The notes below the pieces were generated by a model. That model was given only the letters and a program-made list of their open reading frames with translations, did not search any database and was not told the DNA's origin. A stretch of DNA of 64,000 nt. Origin: Dryocola clanedunensis_A. Its GTDB lineage: Bacteria > Pseudomonadota > Gammaproteobacteria > Enterobacterales > Enterobacteriaceae. This document shows, piece by piece, positions 15,982 to 24,476 of the stretch; positions within the stretch are counted from its first letter, which is position 1; each line of letters starts with the position of its first letter. The DNA is taken from the NCBI GenBank assembly GCA_038405435.1, contig JBBYHZ010000004.1; one strand, written 5' to 3'. The position numbers and the translations under genes were made by a program.

Positions 15982-16008
15982 ACCCGGCATGCCCGGCATG
16001 CCCGGCAT
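15982..16008 (+). repeat. Triple 9-base tandem repeat in the amn leader
   Basis: The unit (G/A)CCCGGCAT occurs three times in a row, ending four bases before the AAGGAG-type ribosome site of amn. The first copy begins with A in place of G. Such short repeats can change number by slippage. Confidence 0.85.
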
Positions 16009-16019
16009 AAGGAGAAATA

Positions 16020-17474
16020 ATGAACAATGACGCAGCCAACCAGGGGCTGACGCCCGAGCAGGCGCTCGATAAGCTTGAATCCCTTTTTGATGATGCAGTG
16101 AACGCCCTGCGTGATGCCATAGACACCTATACGCATAAAGGAACGCTGCCAGATCCGATAGCCCGCACGGCGGGCCTGTTCGTCTACCCGGAACTGCGGG
16201 TCAGCTGGGACGGCACGACCAACAAGCCAAATAAAACCAGAGCCTACGCGCGTTTTACCCATTCCGGCAGCTACACCACTACCATTACCCGCCCTTCGCT
16301 GTTCCGCACTTATCTCATCGAACAGCTCTCGCTGCTGCACGAAGATTACGGCGCGCACATTGAGGTAGGCCCGTCACAGCACGAAATTCCCTACCCTTAC
16401 GTGATAGACGGCCTGTCGCTGGACCGTTCAATGAGCGCCGATTTAACCCGCCACTTCCCGACGACCGAACTGGCGCAGATTGGCGATGAAACGGCGGATG
16501 GCCTGTTCCACCCGACGGAGTTTTACCCGCTGTCGCATTTTGACGCCCGCCGCGTGGATTTCTCCCTCGCGCGCCTGCGGCATTACACCGGTACGCCCGT
16601 GGAACATTTCCAGTCTTTCGTTCTGTTCACCAACTACACCCGCTACGTGGATGAGTTCGTGCGCTGGGGCTGTCAGCAAATACTCGATCCTGAAAGTCCT
16701 TACGTGGCGCTCTCCTGCGCCGGTGGCGTCTGGCTGACGGCGGATTCAGAAGCGCCGGAGGCGGCGATTTCCGACCTGGCCTGGAAGAAGCACCAGATGC
16801 CCGCCTGGCATCTGATTAACGCCGACGGAACGGGCATTACGCTGATTAACATTGGCGTTGGCCCGTCGAACGCGAAAACCATCTGCGACCACCTCGCCGT
16901 GCTGCGCCCGGACGCGTGGCTGATGATTGGCCACTGCGGCGGCCTGCGCGAAAGCCAGGCCATTGGCGACTATGTGCTGGCGCATGCGTATTTACGGGAC
17001 GATCACGTGCTTGACGCCGTGCTGCCGCCGGACATCCCTATTCCGAGCATCGCCGAAGTACAGCGCGCGCTCTACGACGCCACCAAGGTTGTCAGCGGCA
17101 TGCCGGGCGAGGAGGTTAAACAGCGTCTGCGCACCGGAACGGTGGTCACCACCGACGATCGTAACTGGGAGCTGCGCTATTCGGCCTCCGCGCTGCGCTT
17201 TAACCTCAGCCGCGCCGTCGCCATCGATATGGAGAGCGCGACCATTGCCGCGCAGGGGTATCGGTTCCGCGTGCCGTACGGGACTTTGCTGTGCGTGTCG
17301 GACAAGCCGCTGCACGGCGAGATCAAACTCCCGGGCCAGGCAAACCGCTTTTATGAAGGGGCGATTTCCGAACATTTACAGATCGGCATCTGCGCCATTG
17401 ACCTGCTGCGTGCCGAAGGCGAGCGCCTGCATTCCCGCAAGCTGCGCACTTTTAACGAGCCACCTTTCCGCTAG
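16020..17474 (+). CDS. amn: AMP nucleosidase
   Basis: A 484-residue cytosolic enzyme that hydrolyses AMP to adenine and ribose 5-phosphate. Length equals E. coli Amn. The N-terminal half is the Amn-specific domain; the C-terminal half (about 230-470) is a phosphorylase/nucleosidase fold with MIGHCGGLRESQAIGDYV and the substrate-site segment VAIDMESATIAAQGYRF. The ATG follows AAGGAG. In E. coli amn belongs to the Pho regulon; I did not find a convincing PhoB box here. Confidence 0.97.
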   Translation: MNNDAANQGLTPEQALDKLESLFDDAVNALRDAIDTYTHKGTLPDPIARTAGLFVYPELRVSWDGTTNKPNKTRAYARFTHSGSYTTTITRPSLFRTYLIEQLSLLHEDYGAHIEVGPSQHEIPYPYVIDGLSLDRSMSADLTRHFPTTELAQIGDETADGLFHPTEFYPLSHFDARRVDFSLARLRHYTGTPVEHFQSFVLFTNYTRYVDEFVRWGCQQILDPESPYVALSCAGGVWLTADSEAPEAAISDLAWKKHQMPAWHLINADGTGITLINIGVGPSNAKTICDHLAVLRPDAWLMIGHCGGLRESQAIGDYVLAHAYLRDDHVLDAVLPPDIPIPSIAEVQRALYDATKVVSGMPGEEVKQRLRTGTVVTTDDRNWELRYSASALRFNLSRAVAIDMESATIAAQGYRFRVPYGTLLCVSDKPLHGEIKLPGQANRFYEGAISEHLQIGICAIDLLRAEGERLHSRKLRTFNEPPFR

Positions 17475-17522
17475 GAAGGGCTGGTTTTGCTTCGTGTGCA
17501 TCCAGATGAAGGGTAAGGAACA

Positions 17523-17546
17523 GGCCGCTGAAAAGCGGTCTTTTTT
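17523..17546 (+). terminator. Terminator of amn
   Basis: Stem GGCCGCT/AGCGGTC (one G-T pair) with a GAAA loop, followed by six T. Confidence 0.85.
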
Positions 17547-17597
17547 GTCACTTTGGCGTAATTATCAGCAGTTAAACGCAGATCGCTGAAACAGGCT

Positions 17598-17626
17598 TTG
17601 ACAACCTCTGTCCGCGCCGTTAACAT
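17598..17626 (+). promoter_or_regulatory. Promoter of tRNA-Asn copy 3
   Basis: TTGACA (17598-17603), a 17-base spacer, TAACAT (17621-17626), then a GCGCCCC discriminator. Confidence 0.82.
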
Positions 17627-17644
17627 GCGCCCCGTTCACACGAT

Positions 17645-17720
17645 TCCTCTGTAGTTCAGTCGGTAGAACGGCGGACTGTTAATCCGTATGTCACTGGTTC
17701 GAGTCCAGTCAGAGGAGCCA
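17645..17720 (+). tRNA. tRNA-Asn(GUU), copy 3
   Basis: Identical 76-base tRNA-Asn with anticodon GTT and encoded CCA. It shares 116 identical bases with copy 2, including 19 bases upstream and 21 bases downstream. Confidence 0.98.
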
Positions 17721-17730
17721 AATTAGAGAA

Positions 17731-17762
17731 GCCCGCTTAAGCAAACTTAAGCGGGCTTTTTG
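17731..17762 (+). terminator. Terminator of tRNA-Asn copy 3
   Basis: Stem GCCCGCTTAAG/CTTAAGCGGGC-type with a CAAA loop and a run of T. Confidence 0.9.
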
Positions 17763-17831
17763 CTTTTGTGATTCAGCCTGACGTTGCAGGATGGCGCGTC
17801 GCTTTTAAGACCGTCGCCATCCTGCTTATGC

Positions 17832-18485
17832 TTAAATCTCGGTCAGAATTTCGCTGAAATCGAGACGGGACTTAGGCAGCGCGGCGTTGAAATCCTCCAC
17901 GCTGCGGTAGCCGACCGGCACGATAACCAGGCTGGTATAGCCCTTCTCGCGCAGGCCAAACTCTTCGTCCAGAATTCGGGCGTCAAAGCCTTCAATTGGC
18001 ACGGCGTCGATATTCAGCGCTGAAACGCCCAGCAGGAAATTGCCGACGTTAAGATAAACCTGTTTCTCCATCCAGTGCTGCGCATCTTTCAAATCAAACC
18101 GGTGCATGTTCACGAAGTAAGAACGGCCTTTATGCTGCCCTTCCATAGCCTGCTGGCTGGCAAAACGTCCGTCCGCATTCTCTTTCTCCAGCAGCGTTTG
18201 CAGATGCGTTTCATCAATTGCCGTCTTCGCGCAGAACACCACTACGTGAGAGGCGTCCAGAACTTTACGCTCGTTAAATACGTAGAAGCCGGAGGTTGCC
18301 TTCGCAATGCGCGCTTTCGCTTCGTCGCTGCTGGCCAGAATAAAGTGCCACGGCTGGGAGTTGGTGCTGGACGGGCTAAGACGCAGCAGATCTTTTACTT
18401 TGGCAATGTCCTCGGCGCTGATTTTTTTGGTCGCGTCGAACGCTTTGGTTGAGTAGCGTGAGGACGCCGCATCAATAATATTCAT
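17832..18485 (-). CDS. Oxygen-insensitive NAD(P)H nitroreductase, NfsB-like
   Basis: A 217-residue FMN-dependent nitroreductase close in length and sequence to NfsB: STKAFDATKK near the N-terminus (FMN phosphate contact), LSPSSTNSQPWHFI around 35-48, and LDAVPIEGFDARILDEEFGLREKGY near the C-terminus. Such enzymes reduce nitroaromatics, quinones and dihydropteridines. E. coli nfsB lies elsewhere, so this is either a relocated nfsB or a paralogue. It is divergent from a LysR regulator whose start is 130 bases away, suggesting local control. Confidence 0.88.
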   Translation of the reverse strand: MNIIDAASSRYSTKAFDATKKISAEDIAKVKDLLRLSPSSTNSQPWHFILASSDEAKARIAKATSGFYVFNERKVLDASHVVVFCAKTAIDETHLQTLLEKENADGRFASQQAMEGQHKGRSYFVNMHRFDLKDAQHWMEKQVYLNVGNFLLGVSALNIDAVPIEGFDARILDEEFGLREKGYTSLVIVPVGYRSVEDFNAALPKSRLDFSEILTEI

Positions 18486-18615
18486 GATTATTCCCTGAGT
18501 TAGTTAACATGGGCCACATAACGGTTTGCGACCGGAGCCATGTAGGTATGTTACCAGGCGCCGCGCTTTCGAGAAACAGACCAATAAAAACAACACTTAT
18601 CCTCGGGGAGTGAAA

Positions 18616-19527
18616 ATGCTCAGGCTGGAAGACCTTACTTTATTCGTCAGGGCGAGCGCCTTAAACAGTTTCAGCGACACGGCGCGCGAGGCGGGCCTGC
18701 AACCCGCGCAGGTCAGCACCGCCATCAAGCGGCTGGAGAAAATCCTCAACGTCCGGCTTTTTGCCCGATCCACCCGCAGCCTGCGGCTGACGCCGGAAGG
18801 CGAGAGCTGGCTGCCGTACGCAATCCAGGCGCTGCAGGCGCTCGAGGCGGGCATGGAACAAATTCAGCCGTCGAACGATGAAGTGCGGGGCGTGCTGCAA
18901 ATCGCCGTGCCTTCCGACCTGGGGCGCAACATTATGCTGACGGTGTTCCAGGAGTTTCGCCGTCGGCATCCCGCGCTGCAGCTGAAGATTCTGTTTTCCG
19001 ATCAAATCGCCGACGTGTTCAAAGATCCGGTGGATATTGCCTTTCGCTACGGCATCAACGATGACGCTTCGTTCATCGCCCTGCCCCTCGCCCCCAACAA
19101 TCGCCGCGTGATCGTGGCGTCACCCGACTACATCGAACGCTTTGGGGAGCCAAAAACCATTGCCGAATTAGCCCATCACAACGCGCTGACTTATCTGCTG
19201 AAGGGCCGGGTATTCGACAAGTGGACCTTTACGCAAGATGGCAACGTGCACCATGTCGCCGTGAAGGGTTCGATGATGAGCGATGACGCCGAAGTTATCC
19301 GCCGCCTGGCCATTCGCGGCGAGGGCATTGCGTTTAAATCGTGGCTGGACGTAAGCGAGGATGTTGCCGCAGGAAGGCTGAAAGTGCTGCTTGGGCAGTA
19401 TCACGGCGACGCGGTGCCGCTGAGCCTGATTTGCCCGCACCGCAAACAGCTTTCTGCTACGGTGCGGCTGCTGCATGAAGCGGTGAAGCAGCGCTGTGAC
19501 GCGCTGCTTGAAGGTCTGCCGCACTAA
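18616..19527 (+). CDS. LysR-family regulator divergent from the nitroreductase
   Basis: A 303-residue LysR regulator with an N-terminal winged helix-turn-helix (residues 1-60, FSDTAREAGLQPAQVSTAIKRLE) and a C-terminal effector domain. The ATG at 18616 follows GGGGAG and starts the conserved MLRLEDLTLFVR. I cannot assign it to a named regulator. Divergence from the nitroreductase gene suggests it controls that gene and itself, the usual LysR pattern. It converges with yeeO, with four bases between the stops. Confidence 0.85.
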   Translation: MLRLEDLTLFVRASALNSFSDTAREAGLQPAQVSTAIKRLEKILNVRLFARSTRSLRLTPEGESWLPYAIQALQALEAGMEQIQPSNDEVRGVLQIAVPSDLGRNIMLTVFQEFRRRHPALQLKILFSDQIADVFKDPVDIAFRYGINDDASFIALPLAPNNRRVIVASPDYIERFGEPKTIAELAHHNALTYLLKGRVFDKWTFTQDGNVHHVAVKGSMMSDDAEVIRRLAIRGEGIAFKSWLDVSEDVAAGRLKVLLGQYHGDAVPLSLICPHRKQLSATVRLLHEAVKQRCDALLEGLPH

Positions 19528-19531
19528 CGAA

Positions 19532-21019
19532 TCAGGCTGGCGGCAGCTCTGTAATCTCTTCGGTTTGCTGCTGCCTGATGCGGGGATATTTTTTCAGCCA
19601 GCGTCCGCTGATCATACGCCAGTAGAAGAACGCCCCGCGTACGGCCCAGTCGAAGAACATGCCCAGCCAGACGCCCACCACGCCCATGCCCAGCACAATC
19701 CCCAGCGTATAACCGGCCACTACGCGGCAGCCCCACATGCCGAGCATTGATACCCACATGGCAAAACGGGCGTCACGCGCGCCTTTAAGACCGGCGGGCA
19801 GCACCCAGGAAGCGGCCCAAATCGGCATAAACGCGGCGTTCATCCAGATCAGGACCTTCACGACTTCTTTAACATCATCTTCATGCGTGTAGAACGAGGC
19901 GAACAGCCCGGCAAACGGCGCGGTGCCCCAGGCGATAATCGTCAGGCCTATGGTAGAGAGCCAGAACACGTGCCGCAGCTGCCGCTCTGCCTGGCCAATC
20001 TGACCTTTACCCAGCCGCCTGCCGACAATAATCGTCGAGGCTGAGCCGAGGGCGTTGCCCGGCAGGTTAATCAGAGAGGCAATCGAGAAGGCGATAAAAT
20101 TACCCGCGATAACGTTAGTGCCCATCCCGGCCACGAACATCTGCGTCAGCAGCTTCCCGCCGTTGAATAGCACGGATTCAATGCTGGCCGGAATACCAAT
20201 GCCGAGCACTTCCCAGAGAATATTAAGCTTGAGCGGCGTGAAGTAGCTTTTCAGCGAGATGCGCAGCGCCGGGTTAAAGCCAATCATCAGCACGTAGATA
20301 ATCCCTATCGCGCCAATGTAGCGGGAGATGGTCAGCCCCAGCCCCGCGCCGACAAACCCCATCCCCTGCCAGCCGAACAGGCCGTAGATCAACACGCTGC
20401 TGATCATAATGTTGAGGATGTTCATGCCGCCGTTAATCAGCAGGGGGATTTTGGTGTTGCCCGCCCCGCGCAGCGCGCCGCTGCCAATAAGCGCAATAGC
20501 CGCCGCCGGATAGCTCCACACCGTGGTTTGCAGATAGGAGAGCGCCAGCGCTTTAACCTCCGGCGTTGCATCCCCGGCAATAACGTTAATGATGGCGTTG
20601 CCGGCAAGGTGAATGCCGATGGCCAGCAGAACGGCAATAATCGTCATCAGCACAAGCGATTGCCGTGCAGCCGCCCGCGCACGTTTGGGATCGAGCTTGC
20701 CGAGGCTGAATGCCACCACGACCGTTGTGCCCAGGTCTACCGCGGCAAAAAAGGCCATGATCACCATGTTGAAGCTGTCGGCAAGGCCCACGCCCGCCAT
20801 CGCCTCTTTACCCAGCCAGCTCACGAGGAAGGTGCTCAGCACCCCCATCATCAGCACACAGGTATTTTCCAGAAAAATAGGCACGGCAAGGGGCGTTATT
20901 TCCCGCCAGAAGAGAACCCGATAGCTTTTTCTTTTGGCGTACCAGCGAGTCTTAGCCACGCGCTGGCGGAGTACGGCATGTAAGTTCAAGAGAGACCTGT
21001 GAGAGAGAAGTGAAACCAC
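19532..21019 (-). CDS. yeeO: MATE-family efflux transporter YeeO
   Basis: A 495-residue polytopic protein with about twelve membrane segments in the two-bundle MATE arrangement; SGALRGAGNTKIPLLI and PAGLKGARDARFAMW are the equivalent loops of the two halves. In E. coli YeeO exports flavins and some dipeptides. Context beside tRNA-Asn matches E. coli. The start is uncertain: the frame opens with GTG at 21019, while an ATG at 21021 reads MWFHF in another frame and stops after eleven codons. A TTG at about 20989, behind AGG, is another option. Confidence 0.92.
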   Translation of the reverse strand: MVSLLSHRSLLNLHAVLRQRVAKTRWYAKRKSYRVLFWREITPLAVPIFLENTCVLMMGVLSTFLVSWLGKEAMAGVGLADSFNMVIMAFFAAVDLGTTVVVAFSLGKLDPKRARAAARQSLVLMTIIAVLLAIGIHLAGNAIINVIAGDATPEVKALALSYLQTTVWSYPAAAIALIGSGALRGAGNTKIPLLINGGMNILNIMISSVLIYGLFGWQGMGFVGAGLGLTISRYIGAIGIIYVLMIGFNPALRISLKSYFTPLKLNILWEVLGIGIPASIESVLFNGGKLLTQMFVAGMGTNVIAGNFIAFSIASLINLPGNALGSASTIIVGRRLGKGQIGQAERQLRHVFWLSTIGLTIIAWGTAPFAGLFASFYTHEDDVKEVVKVLIWMNAAFMPIWAASWVLPAGLKGARDARFAMWVSMLGMWGCRVVAGYTLGIVLGMGVVGVWLGMFFDWAVRGAFFYWRMISGRWLKKYPRIRQQQTEEITELPPA

Positions 21020-21138
21020 ATTTCAAATAATGATTTACAAATGCTTATCCTGCAAAGAATTTTTTGCGTTAAGTCGTCTAAAAAGGCGACAAAATGTTGA
21101 CGGAACCCGCAATCAAACGGCGCGGGCCGATTTAGCCT

Positions 21139-21166
21139 TTGACAATCCGGGCGCACTCGCTAAGAT
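21139..21166 (+). promoter_or_regulatory. Promoter of tRNA-Asn copy 4
   Basis: TTGACA (21139-21144), a 16-base spacer, TAAGAT (21161-21166), 15 bases before the tRNA. Confidence 0.8.
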
Positions 21167-21181
21167 ACACCGCACTACAAT

Positions 21182-21257
21182 TCCTCTGTAGTTCAGTCGG
21201 TAGAACGGCGGACTGTTAATCCGTATGTCACTGGTTCGAGTCCAGTCAGAGGAGCCA
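21182..21257 (+). tRNA. tRNA-Asn(GUU), copy 4
   Basis: Identical 76-base tRNA-Asn gene with anticodon GTT and encoded CCA. A toxin-antitoxin module and a second EF-G gene follow downstream, so this copy also borders accessory DNA. Confidence 0.98.
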
Positions 21258-21267
21258 TATTTGAGAG

Positions 21268-21298
21268 CCTGCTTAAGGAAACTTAAGCGGGCTTTTTT
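21268..21298 (+). terminator. Terminator of tRNA-Asn copy 4
   Basis: Stem GCCTGCTTAAG/CTTAAGCGGGC with a GAAA loop and six T; it ends seven bases before the stop of the antitoxin gene on the other strand. Confidence 0.9.
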
Positions 21299-21304
21299 AT
21301 GTCT

Positions 21305-21607
21305 TTATAGCGAAAACTCATAGTGCGTACCGTCGGGCAGTTCGACATCCATACGCAGCTTTCCGCCAGCGGCCTCCACATAGCGTTTTAGCGATGAAAG
21401 TTTTATGTCGCGTCCCGGTTTCTCCATGACGGCCACCGTGGGCTGCTTTATTCCGAGCGCTATGGCCATCTCCGCCTGCGTTTTCTGGACCCGCTCGCGC
21501 AGCTCCGCAAGATGAATATCGAGTAACATTTCATCCGCCATAGCCCTGGCGGCGGCAACAACTTCGGGTTTCTCTTCTGCAAGCAGCTGCTCTAGCGAAG
21601 TGACCAT
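21305..21607 (-). CDS. HigA-type XRE antitoxin
   Basis: A 100-residue helix-turn-helix protein. The DNA-binding segment is around residues 40-70 (QAEMAIALGIKQPTVAVME-x-PGRDIKLSSLKRYVEAAGG), a pattern of HigA-2/XRE antitoxins. It follows the toxin gene directly, the toxin-first order typical of HigBA. It probably binds the toxin and represses the operon through the palindrome at 21997-22014. Confidence 0.88.
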   Translation of the reverse strand: MVTSLEQLLAEEKPEVVAAARAMADEMLLDIHLAELRERVQKTQAEMAIALGIKQPTVAVMEKPGRDIKLSSLKRYVEAAGGKLRMDVELPDGTHYEFSL

Positions 21608-21608
21608 G

Positions 21609-21965
21609 TCATAGCTCCTTTTTCTCCTGAACTTTCAGGTAGTGGGTATATTCTTTCTCGGCCAGCGGGATCATCGTTTCGTAAAATCGCTTCTCGTTAC
21701 CGACCTTATTTCCTGCACAGAGCAGAACCCCTTTACGCCAGGGATCAAAAGCAAACAGTGCCCTCAACGGCATCCCACGGCTCTGTATCCTCAGCTCTTT
21801 CAGATTGCCATAGCGCGAACCTTTTAGCGTATCAACGTAGGGTCTGGACAACATTGGCCCGGCTTCCCTTAACAGCAGTATTGCGGCGTAGACACTGGCA
21901 CGATCGGTTTCATCCAGTGAACGCAGCCAGGCTTTAAAAGTTTCGGTAACGTTAATCGACCACAC
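21609..21965 (-). CDS. RelE/HigB-family toxin
   Basis: A RelE/ParE-superfamily toxin of 118 residues when started at the GTG at 21965. That start follows AGGAG by six bases and gives the family's WSINVTETFKAWL beginning; a TTG at 21980 is in frame but upstream of the ribosome site. GPMLSRPYVDTLKGSRYGNLKELRIQ and LRALFAFDP are hallmarks of this group (often called phage-derived Gp49-like/HigB). Homologues cut mRNA on the ribosome. The antitoxin begins one base after its stop codon. Confidence 0.88.
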   Translation of the reverse strand: MWSINVTETFKAWLRSLDETDRASVYAAILLLREAGPMLSRPYVDTLKGSRYGNLKELRIQSRGMPLRALFAFDPWRKGVLLCAGNKVGNEKRFYETMIPLAEKEYTHYLKVQEKKEL

Positions 21966-21996
21966 GCGAGCTCCTTGCAATATAGATCAAAGACTA

Positions 21997-22014
21997 TATA
22001 GGTGCAAACCTATA
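21997..22014. promoter_or_regulatory. Probable operator of the HigBA-type module
   Basis: TATAGGT-GCAA-ACCTATA is a perfect 7-base inverted repeat about 32 bases before the toxin start, where an XRE antitoxin would bind to shut off its own promoter. Confidence 0.65.
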
Positions 22015-22140
22015 ATCAGACCTTAAGGAGGCGGCGGCGATTTTGCATTGAGGGATTTTTAAGAGCCGGAGGGCGCTCTGGAAGTTTCTCGGACTGTTGC
22101 ATAAGCAGCATGCGCGCTGCGGCTTGCCCCGCAAATATAA

Positions 22141-22172
22141 AAAGCCTGCTCAGGTTATCCTGAGCAGGCTTT
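22141..22172. terminator. Bidirectional terminator downstream of fusA2
   Basis: A 12-base perfect stem (AAAGCCTGCTCA/TGAGCAGGCTTT) with an 8-base loop and flanking A/T runs, 15 bases past the fusA2 stop. Confidence 0.85.
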
Positions 22173-22186
22173 TAGGTGACGTTTTA

Positions 22187-24286
22187 CTATTTCTTGCGGC
22201 TGGCAATAATGTCATCCGCCACGTTGCGCGGGGCTTCCGCGTAGTGGTGGAATTCCATATTGTAAGTCGCGCGTCCCTGAGACATGGATCGCAGCGTGGT
22301 GGAGTAGCCAAACATTTCCGACAGCGGTACATCGGCACGAATAATGTGGCTGCCGAGCCTCTCATCCATACCCTGCACCATGCCGCGCCGCGAGGAGAGA
22401 TCGCCCATCACGCTACCGGCGTAGTCTTCCGGCGTTTCCACCTCAACGTGCATTATCGGCTCCAGGATCGCCGGGTCCGCCCGCTTCGCCCCCTCTTTGA
22501 AGCCCAGAATGGCTGCCATCTTGAAAGCCATTTCCGAGGAGTCCACGTCATGGTACGAACCAAAGGTTAACGTTGCTTTGACATCCACCACCGGATAGCC
22601 AGCAAGCACGCCGCTGTTAAGCGCTTCGCGTATGCCCTTTTCCACTGAAGGTATGAACTCACGTGGCACCACGCCACCTTTCGTTGCGTCTTCAAAAGCA
22701 AATCCCTTTCCGGCGTCCTGCGGTTCCAGCGTTAATACCACATGGCCGTACTGGCCTTTACCGCCGGACTGCCGGACAAACTTACCCTCAACCTCTTTCA
22801 CCGTTTTGCGAATGGTTTCGCGATAGGTGACCTGCGGACGCCCAATGTTCGCCTCCACGCCAAACTCGCGCTTCATGCGGTCAACGATAATCTCGAGGTG
22901 CAGCTCGCCCATGCCGGAAATGATGGTCTGCCCGGATTCCTCATCCGTATGCAGCCGGAAAGAAGGATCTTCCGCAGCCAGACGCTGGAGCGCAATGCCC
23001 ATGCGCTCCTGGTCCGCCTTGGTTTTCGGCTCGATAGCCAGTGAGATCACCGGCTCCGGGAACTCCATGCGTTCCAGGGCAACCACGGCATTCGGGTCGC
23101 ACAGGGTATCGCCGGTTGTCACATCTTTCAGCCCGACGCAGGCGGCAATGTCACCCGCACGCAGCTCCTCGACCTCATGACGATCGTTGGCATGCATCGC
23201 AACGATGCGCCCGATGCGCTCCTTCTTGCCCTTAACCGGGTTATAAACCGAGTCGCCCTTTTTCAGCACGCCGGAATAGACGCGGATAAACGTCAGCTGG
23301 CCGACGTAGGGATCGGTCATCAGCTTGAATGCCAGCGCTGAAAACGGCTCGTTGTCATCCGCATGGCGCTCGACCTCCTGCCCTTTTTCATCCACGCCCC
23401 TGATGGACGGAATATCCAGCGGCGAAGGCATCAGCTCCACCACCGCGTCGAGCATGCGCTGCACGCCTTTATTCTTGAACGCGCTGCCGCACAGCATCGG
23501 CTGGATTTCCCCCGCGACGGTGCGGGCACGCAGGCCAGCGACGATCTCTTCTTCGCTCAGATCGCCCGTTTCAAGATACTTGTCCATCAGGGCTTCAGTG
23601 GCTTCCGCCGCTGCGGATACCATCTTCTCGCGCCATTTCTGCGCGGTGGCGAGCAGCTCATCAGGTACAGGTTCATAGCTAAAAGCCACGCCCTGCGTCG
23701 CGTCGTCCCACACTATTTCACGCATTTTGATCAGGTCAATCACGCCGGTGAAATGATCTTCACTGCCTATCGGAATAACAATCGGCACCGGGTTAGCCTT
23801 CAGGCGGTCGATCATCATCTGCACGACCCGGAAGAAATCGGCGCCCTGGCGATCCATTTTATTCACGAAGGCCAGCCGCGGCACGTGGTATTTATTGGCC
23901 TGTCGCCACACCGTTTCCGACTGTGGCTGCACGCCACCTACCGCGTCATAAACCATGACCGCGCCGTCCAGCACACGCATCGAGCGTTCCACCTCAATGG
24001 TGAAATCGACGTGTCCTGGTGTATCAATAATGTTGATACGGTGCGGTTCAAAGCTTTTGTCCATGCCGGGCCAGAAACAGCTAACCGCCGCGGAGGTAAT
24101 GGTTATCCCGCGCTCCTGCTCCTGCGCCATCCAGTCTGTCGTTGCTGCGCCATCGTGAACTTCACCCAGTTTATGGCTCATGCCGGTATAAAACAGGATG
24201 CGTTCGGTAGTGGTCGTTTTACCGGCATCGATGTGGGCGGAAATACCAATGTTGCGATAGCGTTCGAGGGGGATGGGTCGGGGCAT
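22187..24286 (-). CDS. Second elongation factor G (EF-G paralogue)
   Basis: A 699-residue translational GTPase. It shows the P-loop AHIDAGKTTTTE (about 17-28), switch II DTPGHVDF (about 88-95), NKMD (about 142-145), then the EF-G domains II-V to the C-terminus, nearly the 704-residue length of E. coli FusA. The housekeeping fusA lies in the str operon (rpsL-rpsG-fusA-tufA), which is not here, so this is an additional copy. All GTPase motifs are intact. Its own upstream region and a divergent ArsR-type regulator suggest conditional expression. A role in fusidic acid tolerance or stress translation is speculation. Confidence 0.9.
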   Translation of the reverse strand: MPRPIPLERYRNIGISAHIDAGKTTTTERILFYTGMSHKLGEVHDGAATTDWMAQEQERGITITSAAVSCFWPGMDKSFEPHRINIIDTPGHVDFTIEVERSMRVLDGAVMVYDAVGGVQPQSETVWRQANKYHVPRLAFVNKMDRQGADFFRVVQMMIDRLKANPVPIVIPIGSEDHFTGVIDLIKMREIVWDDATQGVAFSYEPVPDELLATAQKWREKMVSAAAEATEALMDKYLETGDLSEEEIVAGLRARTVAGEIQPMLCGSAFKNKGVQRMLDAVVELMPSPLDIPSIRGVDEKGQEVERHADDNEPFSALAFKLMTDPYVGQLTFIRVYSGVLKKGDSVYNPVKGKKERIGRIVAMHANDRHEVEELRAGDIAACVGLKDVTTGDTLCDPNAVVALERMEFPEPVISLAIEPKTKADQERMGIALQRLAAEDPSFRLHTDEESGQTIISGMGELHLEIIVDRMKREFGVEANIGRPQVTYRETIRKTVKEVEGKFVRQSGGKGQYGHVVLTLEPQDAGKGFAFEDATKGGVVPREFIPSVEKGIREALNSGVLAGYPVVDVKATLTFGSYHDVDSSEMAFKMAAILGFKEGAKRADPAILEPIMHVEVETPEDYAGSVMGDLSSRRGMVQGMDERLGSHIIRADVPLSEMFGYSTTLRSMSQGRATYNMEFHHYAEAPRNVADDIIASRKK

Positions 24287-24376
24287 GATGCGTCCTTAGT
24301 CTGTTGACCGTTGGCGGCGGAAGTGCCGCGTTTTTTTGTTCGCCATCATCATAGTACAACTGTACGAGTATATTCG

Positions 24377-24395
24377 AACTATTGCAGCTATAGTT
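24377..24395. promoter_or_regulatory. Candidate operator between fusA2 and arsR-type gene
   Basis: AACTAT-TGCAGCT-ATAGTT forms a 6-base inverted repeat in the 190-base divergent region, next to a second imperfect repeat (GTACAACTGTAC at about 24354-24365). ArsR-family repressors bind AT-rich inverted repeats of this kind. Assignment is by position only. Confidence 0.4.
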
Positions 24396-24476
24396 TATCT
24401 CAATGAAGCTACATGGCGCTGGCCGCGCGGTTTGGGTATATTGTCGGCCGCTAACCGCCAACGAGACAGGTAGAGT

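Noticed and set aside
23363..24307. Plus-strand frame opposite fusA2 (314 codons)
   Set aside because: Antisense shadow of a clear EF-G gene, with no recognisable motif.
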